Shown here piece by piece: positions 37,291 to 54,394 of a DNA stretch of 64,000 nucleotides. The position numbers were made by a program, and so were the translations under genes. Within the stretch, counting starts at the first letter, position 1, and every line of letters starts with the position of its first letter. Below the pieces are notes generated by a model. That model was given only the letters and a program-made list of their open reading frames with translations, was not told where the DNA came from and searched no databases. This DNA comes from Microcebus murinus (Eukaryota; Chordata; Mammalia; Primates; Cheirogaleidae), in contig NC_134119.1 of NCBI RefSeq assembly GCF_040939455.1, positions 68,248,890 through 68,312,889 of the forward strand, read 5' to 3'.

Positions 37291-39298
37291 AAGGATCCAG
37301 AGCTGGTGTGGCAGTGTGGGGCCTGACTGGGCTAGAAGAGCTGTGATGGCTTCTGCTAAGGGACGAGGCGGGTGTGAGGGGAGGGAAGGGGCTCTGGAGG
37401 ACTCTGAGCCATGGGCCACGTGGAAAGGCTATGCTCTGCCTGCCCAGCCTCCGCACTGCCCTTTCCCCAACTGAGCTGGCCTTGGCCTTCCTGCTCTTGT
37501 TTGCCAGGACGCCCACCTCCAACCCCTGCCCCATGGTTTGCACGACCCAGTTACCTTCCCTGACACCCTCAGGGACCACAGTATCAAATTCCCGGGCCTC
37601 TGTGCACAAGCAACTTGTTAAGAAATGTATTGATGGCCACAGAAATAGTAGCAGGGGGCTGCGGGCAGTGGGGAGCAATTCTGGGAACAAGGAGGGCCTT
37701 GACCTTGCCCTCTTAAGTGCTCAGGGAAACAGTCATGCATGCAGACATCTGTGTGTGAGGCTGCTCTGAAAACAGAACAAAGCACTTACAGATCCTGCGC
37801 TCCCAGCTGTGCTGGGCTTTACCTGCATCATTTCCATGACATTCCTGGCACCCTGAGCCCTAGACAAAGAGCTAATGCTCACAGGGGCCTTCCCATATAC
37901 CAGGCCCTGTTCTAGGCATTTTAAATACATTTACCCATTTAATTCTCACAACCACCCTGTGAGGTCTTATTCCCATTTTATGGATGAGGAAACTGAGTCA
38001 CAGAAGTGGTGGATGGAATTAGGGTGTGAACCATGGGCTCCAGGGCCCATGCTCTGACTCACTTGGCAGAAGGCAACTGTGGCTCATGCAGATGAGGACC
38101 TGGCCTGTACCCCAGTCTGGGACTAAGTGCTGTGGGCTCAGGACCATCTGATGCAAAACTTGGAGCCACCTTCATCATGTCAGGATGCCACGCTGATTGG
38201 GAAACTTGCAAGGGTTGCTGCAATAGCACAGGTGAGGAGGCCTCTTCCAGGGCAGGGGTGATGGTGAGGGGCAGGCGGAATCGATAGCACTTGGCAACTG
38301 TGAGCAGTGGCGAGGCTGAGGTGAAAGGCCAGGCTTGGAGGCCTCCCAGCAGGCTGCACCCTAGGCCTCGGGGCCCTGGAAGCCATGTGGACTTGTGGGG
38401 GTTTTGGCTCTATATACTGTGACTGTGTACAACCCCCTTTACCTCCTGCAAGTCCCAGTCTCCTCTCCTGCAAGACAAGCCAGTTGGCCCCTGTGATCTG
38501 AGGCCACTTCTTGGCACCGAGTCTCAGATTCTCAGGGTCCTTCACAGGCAGCTGATCTCCCTCCTCCTCCATACCCCCCCCCCCCTTGCTGTGCTGGGGC
38601 CTCCCCTTCATCTCCGGCTCTACTAACCAGGAGGCTCTACTAACCAGGAGCCGTTGCCAGGTGCACAGGGGCCCCCAGAGAATCCCCTTACTCCCCCTCC
38701 CCATCAAAGATCCAGGGCTGATGCAACCTGCCTGCAATCACCGCCTCACTCCCCAAGCCAGGCCCCTCCGCTCTGAAAAAGAATCCCTAGCAGCTCCACC
38801 CCTTGCTTCTAGCCCCAGCTCAGGGGTTGAAAGGGATGGGCACCTGGACCCTGGAGGATTTTTTGAGGCTGGGGGAGGCCGAGGCATGAATTTTGGAGGG
38901 GCCATGGGCCTGGGTCAGGAATGGACACAGAAGGCGGCTGAGGGGTTCAAAGACCTGGCAGGGATGGGGTGGGGAGTCGAGGGCAGCCACTGATGGCCCA
39001 CCAACCGCTAACTAGAACACGCTGGGAAGATCTGGGCAGCTGGTGTGTCATTGGCACCCACTCAGAATGACTGAGTCAAGCTGCTTAGGTGGGGTGGGCT
39101 AAATTGGGTGGGATCCGACAGCTGGAGAGAAAAGGGCACAAGAGGCTGAGACAGGGGTACAGGAGTCCCTGCCCAGATGCCTTCATAGTCAGTGGGCACC
39201 GCACATGGCCAACAACTCGATTCTCACAGTCACTAAGTTCACTGCCAGTTACTAAAATAATACCCTGCCTGGCCAGAATCTCAAAAAGTCATAATCCT
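37291..39298. other. NUP62/IL4I1 5' intron, no gene recognised
   Basis: MIR at about 37860-38020 (CCATTTTATGGATGAGGAAA). A 17-bp perfect tandem duplication (GGCTCTACTAACCAGGA) at 38616-38649. A poly-C run near 38575-38585. Confidence 0.5.
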
Positions 39299-39628
<330 letters not shown>

Positions 39629-39639
39629 GTCATAATCCC

Positions 39640-40040
39640 AGTCCAAGCACGAGACAAAAACCAAACTAAAGCACATTTCCTTATACACTCAACTCGCATT
39701 CTACAAAACTGTCAAGGTCATGAAGACAAGGAAAGTCTGAAAAACCGTCACAGACCAGAGGAAGCTAAGGGGATATGAGGCCTAACTATGTGGTATCCTG
39801 AAGAGATCCTGGAGCAGAGAAAGGGCGTTAAGGAACAACTAATAAAATCAGAATAAAGTGCGGAGTTTAGTCAACAGTAATGTATCGATGTTGGTTCCTT
39901 GCTTGTGACAAATGTACCACAGCAATCTAAGATATTAACAGAAGAAAATGGGTGAGGGGTAGACAGAAACTCTCTGTAACTTTTCTGCACAGTAAATCTA
40001 AAATTATTTGAAGATAATAAAGCTTATTAAAAAATATTCT
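39640..40040 (+). mobile_element. L1M-type 3' fragment
   Basis: ACTGTCAAGGTCATGAAGAC, ACCGTCACAGACCAGAGGAA and AATGTATCGATGTTGGTTCC resemble an old L1 3' region. It was evidently interrupted by the preceding Alu. Confidence 0.55.
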
Positions 40041-40174
40041 ATCTAGTCCCTGTGTATAGTATAGAAGGTCTTCTTAGAAGACAACTCAGGGGTAGACTGT
40101 GCCTCCTCACTGCCAGCGTCTGTTCCACAGTCTATACCTAATTCCACCTGCTACTGCTCAGAAATCTATTCTGA

Positions 40175-40531
40175 GGCTGGGCGTGGTGGCTCACGCCTGT
40201 AATCCTAGAACTCTGGGAGGCTGAGGTGGGAGGATAGTCTGAGTTCAGGAGTTCAGAGACCAGCTTGAGCAAGAGTGAGATCCCGTCTCTACTAAAAAAA
40301 TAGAAAGAAATTAGCTGGACAACTAAAAAATAGATATATATATATATAAAAATTAGCCAGACATGGTGGCGCATGCCTGTAGTCCCAGCTACTCGGGAGG
40401 CTGAGGCAGGAGGATCACTTGAGTCTCGGAGTTTGAGGTTGCTCTGAGATAGGCTGACACCACGGCACTCTAGCCTGGGCAACAGAGTGAGACCCTGTCT
40501 CAAAAAAAAAAAAAACACACACACACACACA
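40175..40531 (+). mobile_element. Alu SINE, full length
   Basis: GGCTGGGCGTGGTGGCTCAC start, and a tail that has become A(n)(CA)n. Flanks AAATCTATTCTGAG / AAATCTATACTGAG. Confidence 0.96.
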
Positions 40532-40595
40532 AAAAATCTATACTGAGAAGTAGAAGGAAGTCAGTCCTTAAGTCTCACTTAAAAGGTGGAAGACC

Positions 40596-40938
<343 letters not shown>

Positions 40939-40999
40939 GGTGGAAGACTAGTCAAGAGTCTGAAAGCACTAATTGGTTAACAGTGGGAATAGACATATC

Positions 41000-41260
41000 C
41001 AACTCAATGACAGTAATAATCTTATGTAGCACCTGCCATGTACCAGGCACTAGTCTAAGTACTTGACAGGGATTAACTCATTTAATCCTAACAGCCCCAA
41101 ACGGTATGTACTATTAATGCCATTTTGTACCACAGAGGAAACCAAGCGACAGGGATGGGAAATTGCCAGGGTCACACAGCTAGTAAGTGGGGTGCAGTCA
41201 GGGTTTGAACTCAGACAACCTGGCTCCAGAATGTGTGCTCTTAACTGAGAGTCTATATAC
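41000..41260 (+). mobile_element. MIR SINE, well preserved
   Basis: ATGTACCAGGCACTAGTCTA, TTAACTCATTTAATCCTAAC, GTCACACAGCTAGTAAGTGG and TTTGAACTCAGACAACCTGG cover nearly the whole MIR consensus. Confidence 0.88.
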
Positions 41261-41950
41261 TGCCTAGGGAATAACACTGCCTCTATGGGCCCAAGGAGAT
41301 ACAGGGCAAGTGCTCAAATACTGGCAGAGTGAACAGTCAGTGATCTTAGGGAAGGTGGTCAGACTCAAAGAAGGACTTCCTACATTCAAAAGGGAAGGGA
41401 GAATAAAGAAGCCTGTGCGCAATGCTCAATACCAGGGTTCCCCCATCTTCGCTGGAGCTTGATTCAGCCTCTTATCTGACACAGAAAGGATAAAAGCTCA
41501 ACTCCAGATGGGGCGCCCTGAAGTGGATGGATGCAGGGTGGAAAAGATTAGGGCTTTTGTAACAAAGAAGAGTCACATTCACCAACAGTGAGGAAGGGCC
41601 CAGCACATGGGGAGGGGCAGGATGGCTACCAAGCTTCCTCTCTCTTACTAGATGGAAACAGGTCTCCCATTTCTGTCAGGGTCGGTACAGTTCCTACCCA
41701 GTGGGAGGCAGCTGAGGCCCAGGACTGTTTGAAAGGAAGTCAGGGCAAGGGCTGGAGGACAAGCAGAGGGGGCATCCGTCATTTGGAACTGGGAGGATGA
41801 GGATGGCAGGATATTGACACCTTGGAGGAGTGAGGAAGACACAAGAATGACCCATCAGAAGGTGACAGATGGCCCAGAGTCTGGGGCTCTTGGGGATAGG
41901 GGAGCAAGAGGTGAGATTGGGCCCCTGAATTTCTACTACTAATAAAATAT

Positions 41951-42280
41951 GGCCAGGTGTAGTGGCTCACACCTGTAATCCTAGGACTCTGAGAGGCTGA
42001 GGCAGGAGGATTACTTGAGGTCAGGAGTTCAAGACCAGCCTCAGCAAGAGACCCTATCTCTACTAAAGATATAGTGAGAAAATAGAAAAATTAGCCCGGT
42101 GTGGTGGCCAGTGCCTGTAGTCCTAGCTATTTGGGAGGCTGAGGCAGGAGAGATCCCTAAAGCCCAGGAGCTTGAGGTTGCTGTGAGCTAAACTGATGCC
42201 AGGCACTCTAGCCCGGGCAACAGAGTGAGACTGTTTCAGAAAAAAAAAACAAAAAACAAAAAAACATAAAATAAAATACA
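41951..42280 (+). mobile_element. Alu SINE
   Basis: GGCCAGGTGTAGTGGCTCAC start. A diverged right arm and a CAAAAA/TAAAA-rich tail. Confidence 0.93.
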
Positions 42281-42299
42281 TAGAACAGGCAAGTAAGAA

Positions 42300-42460
42300 C
42301 CAAGCTGTGCTTATGACATGGCAGACATCGCCTTGATTCTCACAAAACCACCTCACCAGATAGAAGATATTTCTCCTTATTTTACAGATAGGGAAATGAG
42401 GCCAGAGAACTCAAGTTATTTGCCCGAGGCCACCCTGGCAGGTCTGATTTGAATGGAGGG
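42300..42460 (+). mobile_element. MIR SINE fragment
   Basis: TTATTTTACAGATAGGGAAA then TATTTGCCCGAGGCCACCC. Confidence 0.6.
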
Positions 42461-42789
42461 CGGTCCTTGTGACACACGCCAGACTGACTAACCCAGGAGG
42501 GTTCTCAGGGTGGGAAGGCAGTTGGGTGATAAGATGAAAGTGTAACTAGAAGGAAATTCTTTTTCAAAAATATTTTCTTTTATTTTACTATTTTGTTTTA
42601 AAAAATTAATCTCTTTTCATTCTTTTGTCAAAGTCTTTAAACACATCGAAGGAAATTCAAGAAGCAGGGAAAAGAGAAATGAACTGGTGCGGGTCTGAGG
42701 GAAAAGGATGGGGATGGATCCCCAAAATAAGACGGAGGTCGGACCTCAGAGGCAGAGAGACAGGAAACAGGACCGTAGGCAGAGAGAGA

Positions 42790-42990
42790 AAACGACCAGA
42801 GTTCAGAGTCAGGAGGGAGGAGGAAACCAGTCCCCAGAGCCACAAGGAGAGGGCCGAACTCCTGGGTCAGAGGGAGGAGGGGATCCAACCCCCAGAGTCA
42901 GGGAGACGAGAGGATCGAATTCTAGGGTCAGAAGGAGGAGAGGGCCGAACCTCAGCGGTCTGAAGGAGGAGATCGGATCCCCAGATCCCC
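42790..42990. repeat. Degenerate purine-rich minisatellite upstream of ATF5
   Basis: About six imperfect units of roughly 30-35 bp built on CAGAGTCAGGGAGGAGAGG followed by GATCCAACCCC-like ends. It lies immediately before the CpG island. Confidence 0.7.
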
Positions 42991-43126
42991 AAGAGGAGGT
43001 CTGGCCACCTCCCGGTTGGGGCCGCGCGTGGGCGGGGCGCGGAAGGATCCGGGAGGGCCGTGCTGCGCCACCTCCGCTATATCTGTCCCAAGTCCCCGAG
43101 GCCGCCTCATTCCCCGTCCTTAGATC

Positions 43127-43171
43127 ATGACCTCTCCTCACACTGCCGCGACGCCGCCTCCATTTGCGTAG
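43127..43171 (+). CDS. Possible extra 14-codon upstream ORF in the ATF5 leader
   Basis: ATG ACC TCT ... GCG TAG, 14 codons, lying 8 bases before uORF1. It would be in the mRNA only if transcription starts upstream of 43127. I do not recall this ORF in the described human leader. Confidence 0.3.
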   Translation: MTSPHTAATPPPFA

Positions 43172-43179
43172 CCCCGGCC

Positions 43180-43191
43180 ATGGCTCTGTAG
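43180..43191 (+). CDS. ATF5: ATF5 uORF1 (Met-Ala-Leu)
   Basis: ATG GCT CTG TAG in a good context (GGCCATGG). It encodes the 3-residue uORF1 described for the mammalian ATF5 alpha leader. Ribosomes translate it and resume scanning. With uORF2 it makes ATF5 synthesis rise when eIF2 is phosphorylated (established for human and mouse). Confidence 0.9.
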   Translation: MAL

Positions 43192-44129
43192 CCGCGACCC
43201 CTTTGTGCCCCGGACCCGACTCCCTGCTCACCGCGCCTGCGCTCTCCGCTCCCGCCTTCTTTCTTCAGCCGAGGCAGCTGCTGCCTCTCCTTTCCGCAGC
43301 CATGGAGTGAGTAACCGCTCGCCCCTCCCTCTCCAACCGCCTTTCCCGCCCTTTCGCAGCTCGCGGCCCTCACAACCGGGCCTGGGGGTGGGGAGACGGG
43401 ACTGGGGAATCACGGTCGCGCAGGCGCAGAAGAGAGACGATGGGCCGTGTGCGCGCGGCCGAGCATGCGCACTTGGCTCGGGGAGGGTGCGTTTAAGAGA
43501 GCTGGTGTTTAAGGTCGGTTTACATGCAGTTACGCCTGCACACTAGTCCCCAGAAAAAGTTTTACTTGTTCATTTTGTTTTTTTCTGAACGATTCTGTGT
43601 GCGCGCAGTTGCTAGTGCGCATCAGCCCCCAAAGCCCGGTAATGTACGAGGGTGGACCGTAAACGGCTGCACATGCGCACTAATTCCCCAGGAGCGCAGA
43701 GGCGTGAGAGCATTTGGACCGCTCCGGAGGCGGAGCATGCGCTGTGATCCTCGGCAAGAGAGCCGCGTGTGGAAGGGTGGGGGTTGGGTAGCTGTTTCCG
43801 CCTGTCCCCGCCCCCACCTTCCCGGTTCCGCCTGGCTCTCATTCGGGAACCCAATGGGGCGGGGACTGGCTTAGATTGACAGGATAGAAGGCGGGGCCTA
43901 GAGACAACCCGTTTTGAAGGGGATGGAGCTAGGAGCACAGCCGTCGCTAAGGGTGGGGCTTGGGGAGAGCCCATTGTGAGAAGGGGCGGGCTAAGCCAAC
44001 CGGTAGCTGAGGGGTGGGTTTCGATGGGACGAAGAGGCGGGGCCTATGGGGAAATCCTCGGGGAGGGGCGGAGTCAGGTACACAGTGAGGGGCGGGGCTA
44101 AATAAAGTGGAGGCGTGGGATTTGAGTGG

Positions 44130-44440
44130 ACAACGTTGATGGAGGACCAGGGCATGGGCGAATTCCCCTGGGAACTGATTTGGGATGAACTCTAGGAAGG
44201 GAGTGGGGGCCTGAAGGAAATATTTTAGAGGAAGGGGCATGGCTGGAAGAAAATTCCCCTGGGATTAAGTTTTTTTAGTGAAGAGGAATATTATGAGGTG
44301 GATGGGAGGGGCTTAAGGTAATTCCCCTGGGAGACCATTAGGTTTCTGTGTTGGGGGAAAGGGTGGGGCTTGGGAATTCTGAAGAAAAGAAGGTAGGACC
44401 TAAAGAGAATTCCCTTGGGAGTGGGTGGGGCTTGGAGATT
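44130..44440. repeat. Diverged repeats with AATTCCCCTGGGA core in ATF5 intron 1
   Basis: The motif AATTCCCCTGGGA (or AATTCCCTTGGGA) occurs four times, near 44161, 44263, 44321 and 44409, with GGGGCTTGG-like stretches between. Probably an old tandem array. Confidence 0.6.
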
Positions 44441-44735
44441 TGGGGAAAGAAAGTGCAGATTTAGAATTCTAAAATAGTGAGGCTTAGTCCCAAGCCCTGG
44501 TTGGAAGGGGGAAGGAGCAGTTCCAGAGACATGAAAATGTGACTTGGTTTCCCTGTGATTTTGGCTGGTGGGCAAGGCTGGCCTCTGACCCACCCACTCT
44601 TGTCTCATGCATGCAGGTCCTCCACTTTCGCCTTGGTGCCTGTCTTCGCCCAGCTGAGCAACCTCCAGAGCTTCCTACCAGCTGTTGGTGCAGCTTTCTC
44701 CGTTGCCATCGGTGCTCAGCACGTGTGCTACGGCC

Positions 44736-46883
<2,148 letters not shown>

Positions 46884-47479
46884 CAGGGCGCTGGGCATCA
46901 GCACTGGCTCACTTCCGTGTCTGGGGCCATGACCACCCTCCCTCCCCCCAGCTTCCTTCCAGACCCCCCAGCTCTTGTCCTTACTGTCTCTCTTGCCCAT
47001 TTCTGGACTGTGTTTCCCTCTTCTCTCCCCAGAATCAAGCAATGTTTGGCCTCAGTCAACGTCTAACACCCTCAAGTAGCAGCTGAGGCTGGGGGAGGCC
47101 CACAGGGAACGCAGGCAGCAGGGAGAGCTTGGAGACTGGTCTCTTGAATTTCCAATCTGGTTTCTTGCAGGTGGTTCTTGGTGGTGGGTGGAGGGGCCGT
47201 GGGCTAGAGCAGGGTGCCTATGCCGATGGGGACGTGAGTCAGGGAGGCTTCAGGACGGGGACCCGTATGATATAAGCAGAAAAGCATGGCAAGGGACCTT
47301 GGGGAGGGAGCCAAAATGTGGCCAAGCTCGCAGAGCAGGTGGATATGAGGAGGGGCAGAGCGGGGGGCTGTCATGGTGGGTGACTGGGTGTTCATTTTAG
47401 CTCTGGGAGAAAATCAGTGTTTTGTGAAGGTGTTGGGGGAGGGGCTGCATTTAGGTGAGGGAGGGGGGTGATGAGCAAA

Positions 47480-47485
47480 AATAAA
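47480..47485 (+). terminator. ATF5 polyadenylation signal AATAAA
   Basis: AATAAA lies about 600 nt after the ATF5 stop. It is followed 20 bases later by a GT-rich element (TGTGTGTCTTGTCTTTG). A second hexamer lies at 47563-47568. Confidence 0.85.
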
Positions 47486-47689
47486 ATGAAGAATTTCCTC
47501 CAGCATGTGTGTCTTGTCTTTGAGAAAAGCCCGGGGGAGGGCAGTCTTGGGTGAAAGACAGCAATAAAAATAAAGATAAGATGATATTCATTTGTTGCCA
47601 AGCACACACGCTTAGCAAGGCACAGGCAAAGCAAGACGGTGACTGATTGAGCCGGTAAAGACATAACAAGCCACTTTCAGATTCAGACC

Positions 47690-47945
47690 GTTTATTGTTT
47701 ACATAGACAGCGAAAGGATGACAAGCCAAGTGTGCCGTGTCCCCGAGGTCCTTGTCATGCACTGCAGTCAGGACAACTCCGGAACAGAAGGGGCTGGGTG
47801 GCTGCAACGAGAGTTTGGGGTCCCCCTCTGCTGAAGAGCCAGCTGTCCCATCCTCCCGTTCTCTTGTGGCTTGGGAGGACCCCAGGCAATCTGCGGTGAC
47901 TCAAAGTCTTGTGATCCCATGTGCTAATTGCTAACGAGGGCTGAT
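47690..47945 (-). other. Unidentified minus-strand 3'-end-like sequence
   Basis: About 250 bp of non-repetitive sequence directly downstream of ATF5. Its minus strand ends with AACAATAAACGGTCTG (AATAAA at 47696-47691). It may be the end of a processed pseudogene or an unannotated convergent transcript. No protein family recognised. Confidence 0.3.
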
Positions 47946-47984
47946 GTATTTTTTTTTCCTTTTATGGCATTAAAATGAAATTTT

Positions 47985-48330
47985 AAAAAATTTTAAATTG
48001 TGGGGAGATATGCATAACAGAAAATTTACATCTTAACTATTTATAAATGGTTAAGTGTTATTAAATAAATGTGTAATATTGTGCAACCATCACCACTACC
48101 CATCTCCTGAGCTGTTTTCATCTTGTAAAACTGAAACTGAATTCCTATTAAACAATTCCCCATTGCCCCCTCCCAGCCCCTGCCAACCACCATTCTACTT
48201 TGTGCCTCTGAATTTGACTCCTTTAGTTACCTCACATAAGTAGAATCATGGTATTTGTCTCATCATTTGTAGTGATGAAGGTCATCTTTTCTGGCTTTTA
48301 CTTTATTATCCTTCACCTCTTGGTGCTGAA
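47985..48330 (-). mobile_element. Antisense L1 3' region
   Basis: TGTGCAACCATCACCACTAC, AATTCCCCATTGCCCCCTCC and TAAGTAGAATCATGGTATTT are antisense old L1 3' UTR. Confidence 0.8.
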
Positions 48331-48341
48331 CAGAGCAAGAT

Positions 48342-49110
48342 CATTTTTTTTTTTTTTTTTTTTGAGACAGAGTCTCACTCACTCTGTTGCCCAGGCTATA
48401 GTGTTGTGGCATCAGCCTAACTCACAGCAACCTCAGACTCCTGGGCTCAGGCGATCCTCAGTCTCCCAAGTAACTGGGACTACAAGTATGCACCACCATG
48501 CCTGGCTAATTTTTTCTTTATATATTTTTAGTTGACCAATTAATTTCTTCCTATTTTTAGTGGAGACGGGGTCTTGCTCTTGCTCAGGCTGGTTTTGAAC
48601 TCCTGACCTTGAGCGATCCACCTGCCTCAGCCTCCCAGAGTGCTACTGTGTTTTCCCCGAAAAGAAGACCTAGCAGGATTTCTAAGCAGTTGTGCAATAT
48701 AAGCCCTACCCAGAAAATAAGACCTAGTGATGGGTGTGGCTATGCAGTGCATCTGCACAACCCATGCATTTCATCGAGGAGCGGGAAAGAAGACGAGCAG
48801 CCCTTCTCATCTGCCCCATGAGAGCTCTATTGCTGGACATGAGAGATTGGGGACAATGGTTCTAAAGGAAATAGAGTCGCAAGAAATTTAGGATGGAATT
48901 CGGGGTTTGGAGAGTTATGATGATGTTCCAGAAGAAGATGACTTAACTATATTTGAATAAATGTAGATTGTTGTACCGTACTTAAAAAAAATAACACATC
49001 CCCTGAAAATAAGCCCTAGGATATCTTCTTGAGGAAAAATAAATATAAGACCCTGTCTTAATTTTGGGGAAACATGGTAGGATTACAGGCGTGAGCCACC
49101 GTGCCAGCCT
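48342..49110 (-). mobile_element. Alu SINE interrupted by a DNA transposon
   Basis: Poly-T head at 48342. The Alu runs to AGAGTGCTA (48645) and resumes at GGATTACAGGCGTGAGC (49080-49110). The Alu duplication GATCATTTTT flanks the whole. Removing 432 bp plus one TA restores the normal GTGCTAGGATTACAGG. Confidence 0.95.
48646..49077. mobile_element. TA-flanked DNA transposon (432 bp) inside an Alu
   Basis: The ends are imperfect terminal inverted repeats: CTGTGTTTTCCCCGAAAAGA at the left, and at the right CCATGTTTCCCCAAAATTAA read inward. A duplicated TA lies at 48644-48645 and 49078-49079. The TA target and TIR structure suggest a Tc1/mariner-type non-autonomous element. A short open stretch ending ESYDDVPEEDDLTIFE-stop near 48910-48960 may be a transposase C-terminal relic. 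It is preceded by an in-frame TAG, so nothing functional is encoded. Confidence 0.85.
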
Positions 49111-50727
<1,617 letters not shown>

Positions 50728-51136
50728 GCAGGATTAGAATAGGCTGGAAAAAAGCATGGACTCCGGACTCCACCGCCAGGTGGCGTCTGTGGCCAGCGGG
50801 AGTGGGGTTTGCCCCATCTTAAGTCGAACCACAACCAGACAGTAACATAGACGGAAAGTAAAACCAGCAGGCAAGAGCATTTACAGAGCCACGTGGCCTC
50901 TGCAGTCCCAGATTGTAATGAGTTTTGAAGTGAGAACTGAAAAATACCACCAGCACCACCGCTGTCACCAGGTGTGGGATCCCAGCCCACCGTTTACCCT
51001 CTCCGGACCCTGGTGTGTTCCCAGAACTAGGATCTTGTCCACACTGATGGTCTCTAGGAACCCTTCCCTTCTAGGAATCATGTTCCGTGATTCTCTGTGT
51101 TCTCTCAACAAGGAGGTTATAATCAAATGCAAAGTT

Positions 51137-52938
<1,802 letters not shown>

Positions 52939-53159
52939 CCTTCTCCTTAGTTTCTAAACTTAATTACCCTAGCAGAGGCGAGATGGCAGGTGCGGAGTCA
53001 GATAAGGGTCAACTGAAAATTTCCCACTATCCTAAGCAAGCAAGCAACCATAATACAGAAGCTAATGGCTGGTTATTGGCTACCTATGGTCCCTAGGCTC
53101 TAACACCCCCAACATTCATGTCCTTTCCAGAATGTTAGAACATGCCTATTTAGAAATGG

Positions 53160-53480
53160 GATTGGCCAGGCTGGTGATCTTATGAGACAAGAAGAAGAGA
53201 CACAAGTACAGACAACACCTAGGGAGAGGGTCATGTGACGGAAGAGGCAGGGATTGGAACGGTATGTCAACAGCCAAGGACTGCCGGCAACCTTTGGAAA
53301 CTGGAAGAGGCCAGGAAGGATCAATCCAACCGCAGAGCCTTTGGAGAGAGCACGGGTCTAATGACACCCTCATTTCAGACTTCTGACCCCCAGAACTGTA
53401 AGAATAAAATTCTGTTGTTTTAAGCTCTCCCAGTTTGTGGTACATTCTTTTGACAGCCCTAGGAAACTAACACACCAAAA
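53160..53480 (+). mobile_element. MLT1-type LTR fragment
   Basis: CAGACTTCTGACCCCCAGAA, CTGTTGTTTTAAGCTCTCCC and TTGACAGCCCTAGGAAACTA are the 3' part of a MaLR LTR. Confidence 0.8.
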
Positions 53481-53589
53481 AATAAATTATGCAGTCCTAG
53501 TTCATAGTTTGGCATGCTAGGTTGGCACTAGCCAGAAATATACTGTTTTTAGACTAGTACCCTACTCGTGGGTGGCCCTGAAGGACATT

Positions 53590-54390
53590 TTAAAAATCGT
53601 GATAGACTACATATACTATAAAATGTACTGTTTTAACTGTTTTAAAGTGCGTAATTCAGTGGCATTTAGTACATTCACAATATCATGCAGCCATCACCAC
53701 TATCTAGTTCCAGAGCTTTTTCAAGAACAGAAATTTATTTCTTACAGTTTTGGAAGCTGGGAAGTCCAAGATCAAGGGCCTCCTTGTGACCTAATCACCT
53801 CCTAAAGTTCCCAACTCTTAATGTTACTGCATTGGGGTTCAAGTTTCGACATGAATTTTTGAGAGACACAAACATGGCAGCCTCTATGGATGTGTGTATT
53901 CCCGACACCTCATGCAATCCTACGATATGTGGCCTTTTGTGTCTGGCTTCTTTCACTCCGAGTGATGTTTTGGAGGAGCACTTCATTCCTTTCTTCCCCC
54001 CCTCCCTTTTGGTAGTTCATGGTGGTGACTAAGAGCATGGACTTGGCAGCCAGACTGCCTGGGTTCAAATTCTGGCTCTGTCATGTTTTGAAGATAAACT
54101 TTGTTTTTTAAGAGCAGTTTTAGGTTCACAGGAAAATTGAGAGGAAAGAACAAAGAGTTCCCATATACCTCCTGTCCCCATGCATGCCCAGCCTCCTCAG
54201 TTATCAACATCCCCCACCAGAGTGGCACGTTTGTTACAACTGATGACATCGTTGTCACACAAAGGCCATAGTTTACATTAGGGTTCCCTCCTGGTGTTGT
54301 ACATTTTATGAGTTTGGAGAAATGTATAATGACATGTATCTACCATTATAGTATTATACTAATTTCACTGCCCTAAATTCCATTCCTTTA
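53590..54390 (-). mobile_element. Antisense L1 3' region carrying a MaLR LTR piece
   Basis: ATGCAGCCATCACCACTATC, then LTR-like AGAAATTTATTTCTTACAGT to AATTTTTGAGAGACACAAAC (about 53725-53870), then GTGGCCTTTTGTGTCTGGCT and TTTAGGTTCACAGGAAAATT. A MIR tail lies at about 54025-54085. Confidence 0.75.
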
Positions 54391-54394
54391 TTTT

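Larger units (their letters stand above)
43000..44110. promoter_or_regulatory. CpG-rich divergent promoter region, ATF5 (+) and NUP62/IL4I1 (-)
   Basis: CpG-dense and GC-rich, without interspersed repeats. Visible elements: NRF1-like cores GCGCAGGCGC (43418-43427) and GCATGCGC (43463-43470 and 43735-43742), a variant ATGCGCAC at 43673, a CCAAT box with adjacent GC box (43851-43866), and regularly spaced GGGGCGGGG or GGGGCGGAG boxes from 43857 to 44095. ATF5 exon 1 ends at 43306. In human the NUP62 start lies several hundred bases inside ATF5 intron 1, so the two transcripts overlap head-to-head. The best minus-strand donor seen here is GGCGCG|GTGAGC at 43231, which would make the first NUP62 exon antisense to ATF5 exon 1. 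Exact start sites are not determined. Confidence 0.75.

Noticed and set aside
40138..40530. Protein-like frames (for example [17 protein letters not shown]) at many sites
   Set aside because: These are translations of antisense Alu elements and recur at every Alu copy in the window.
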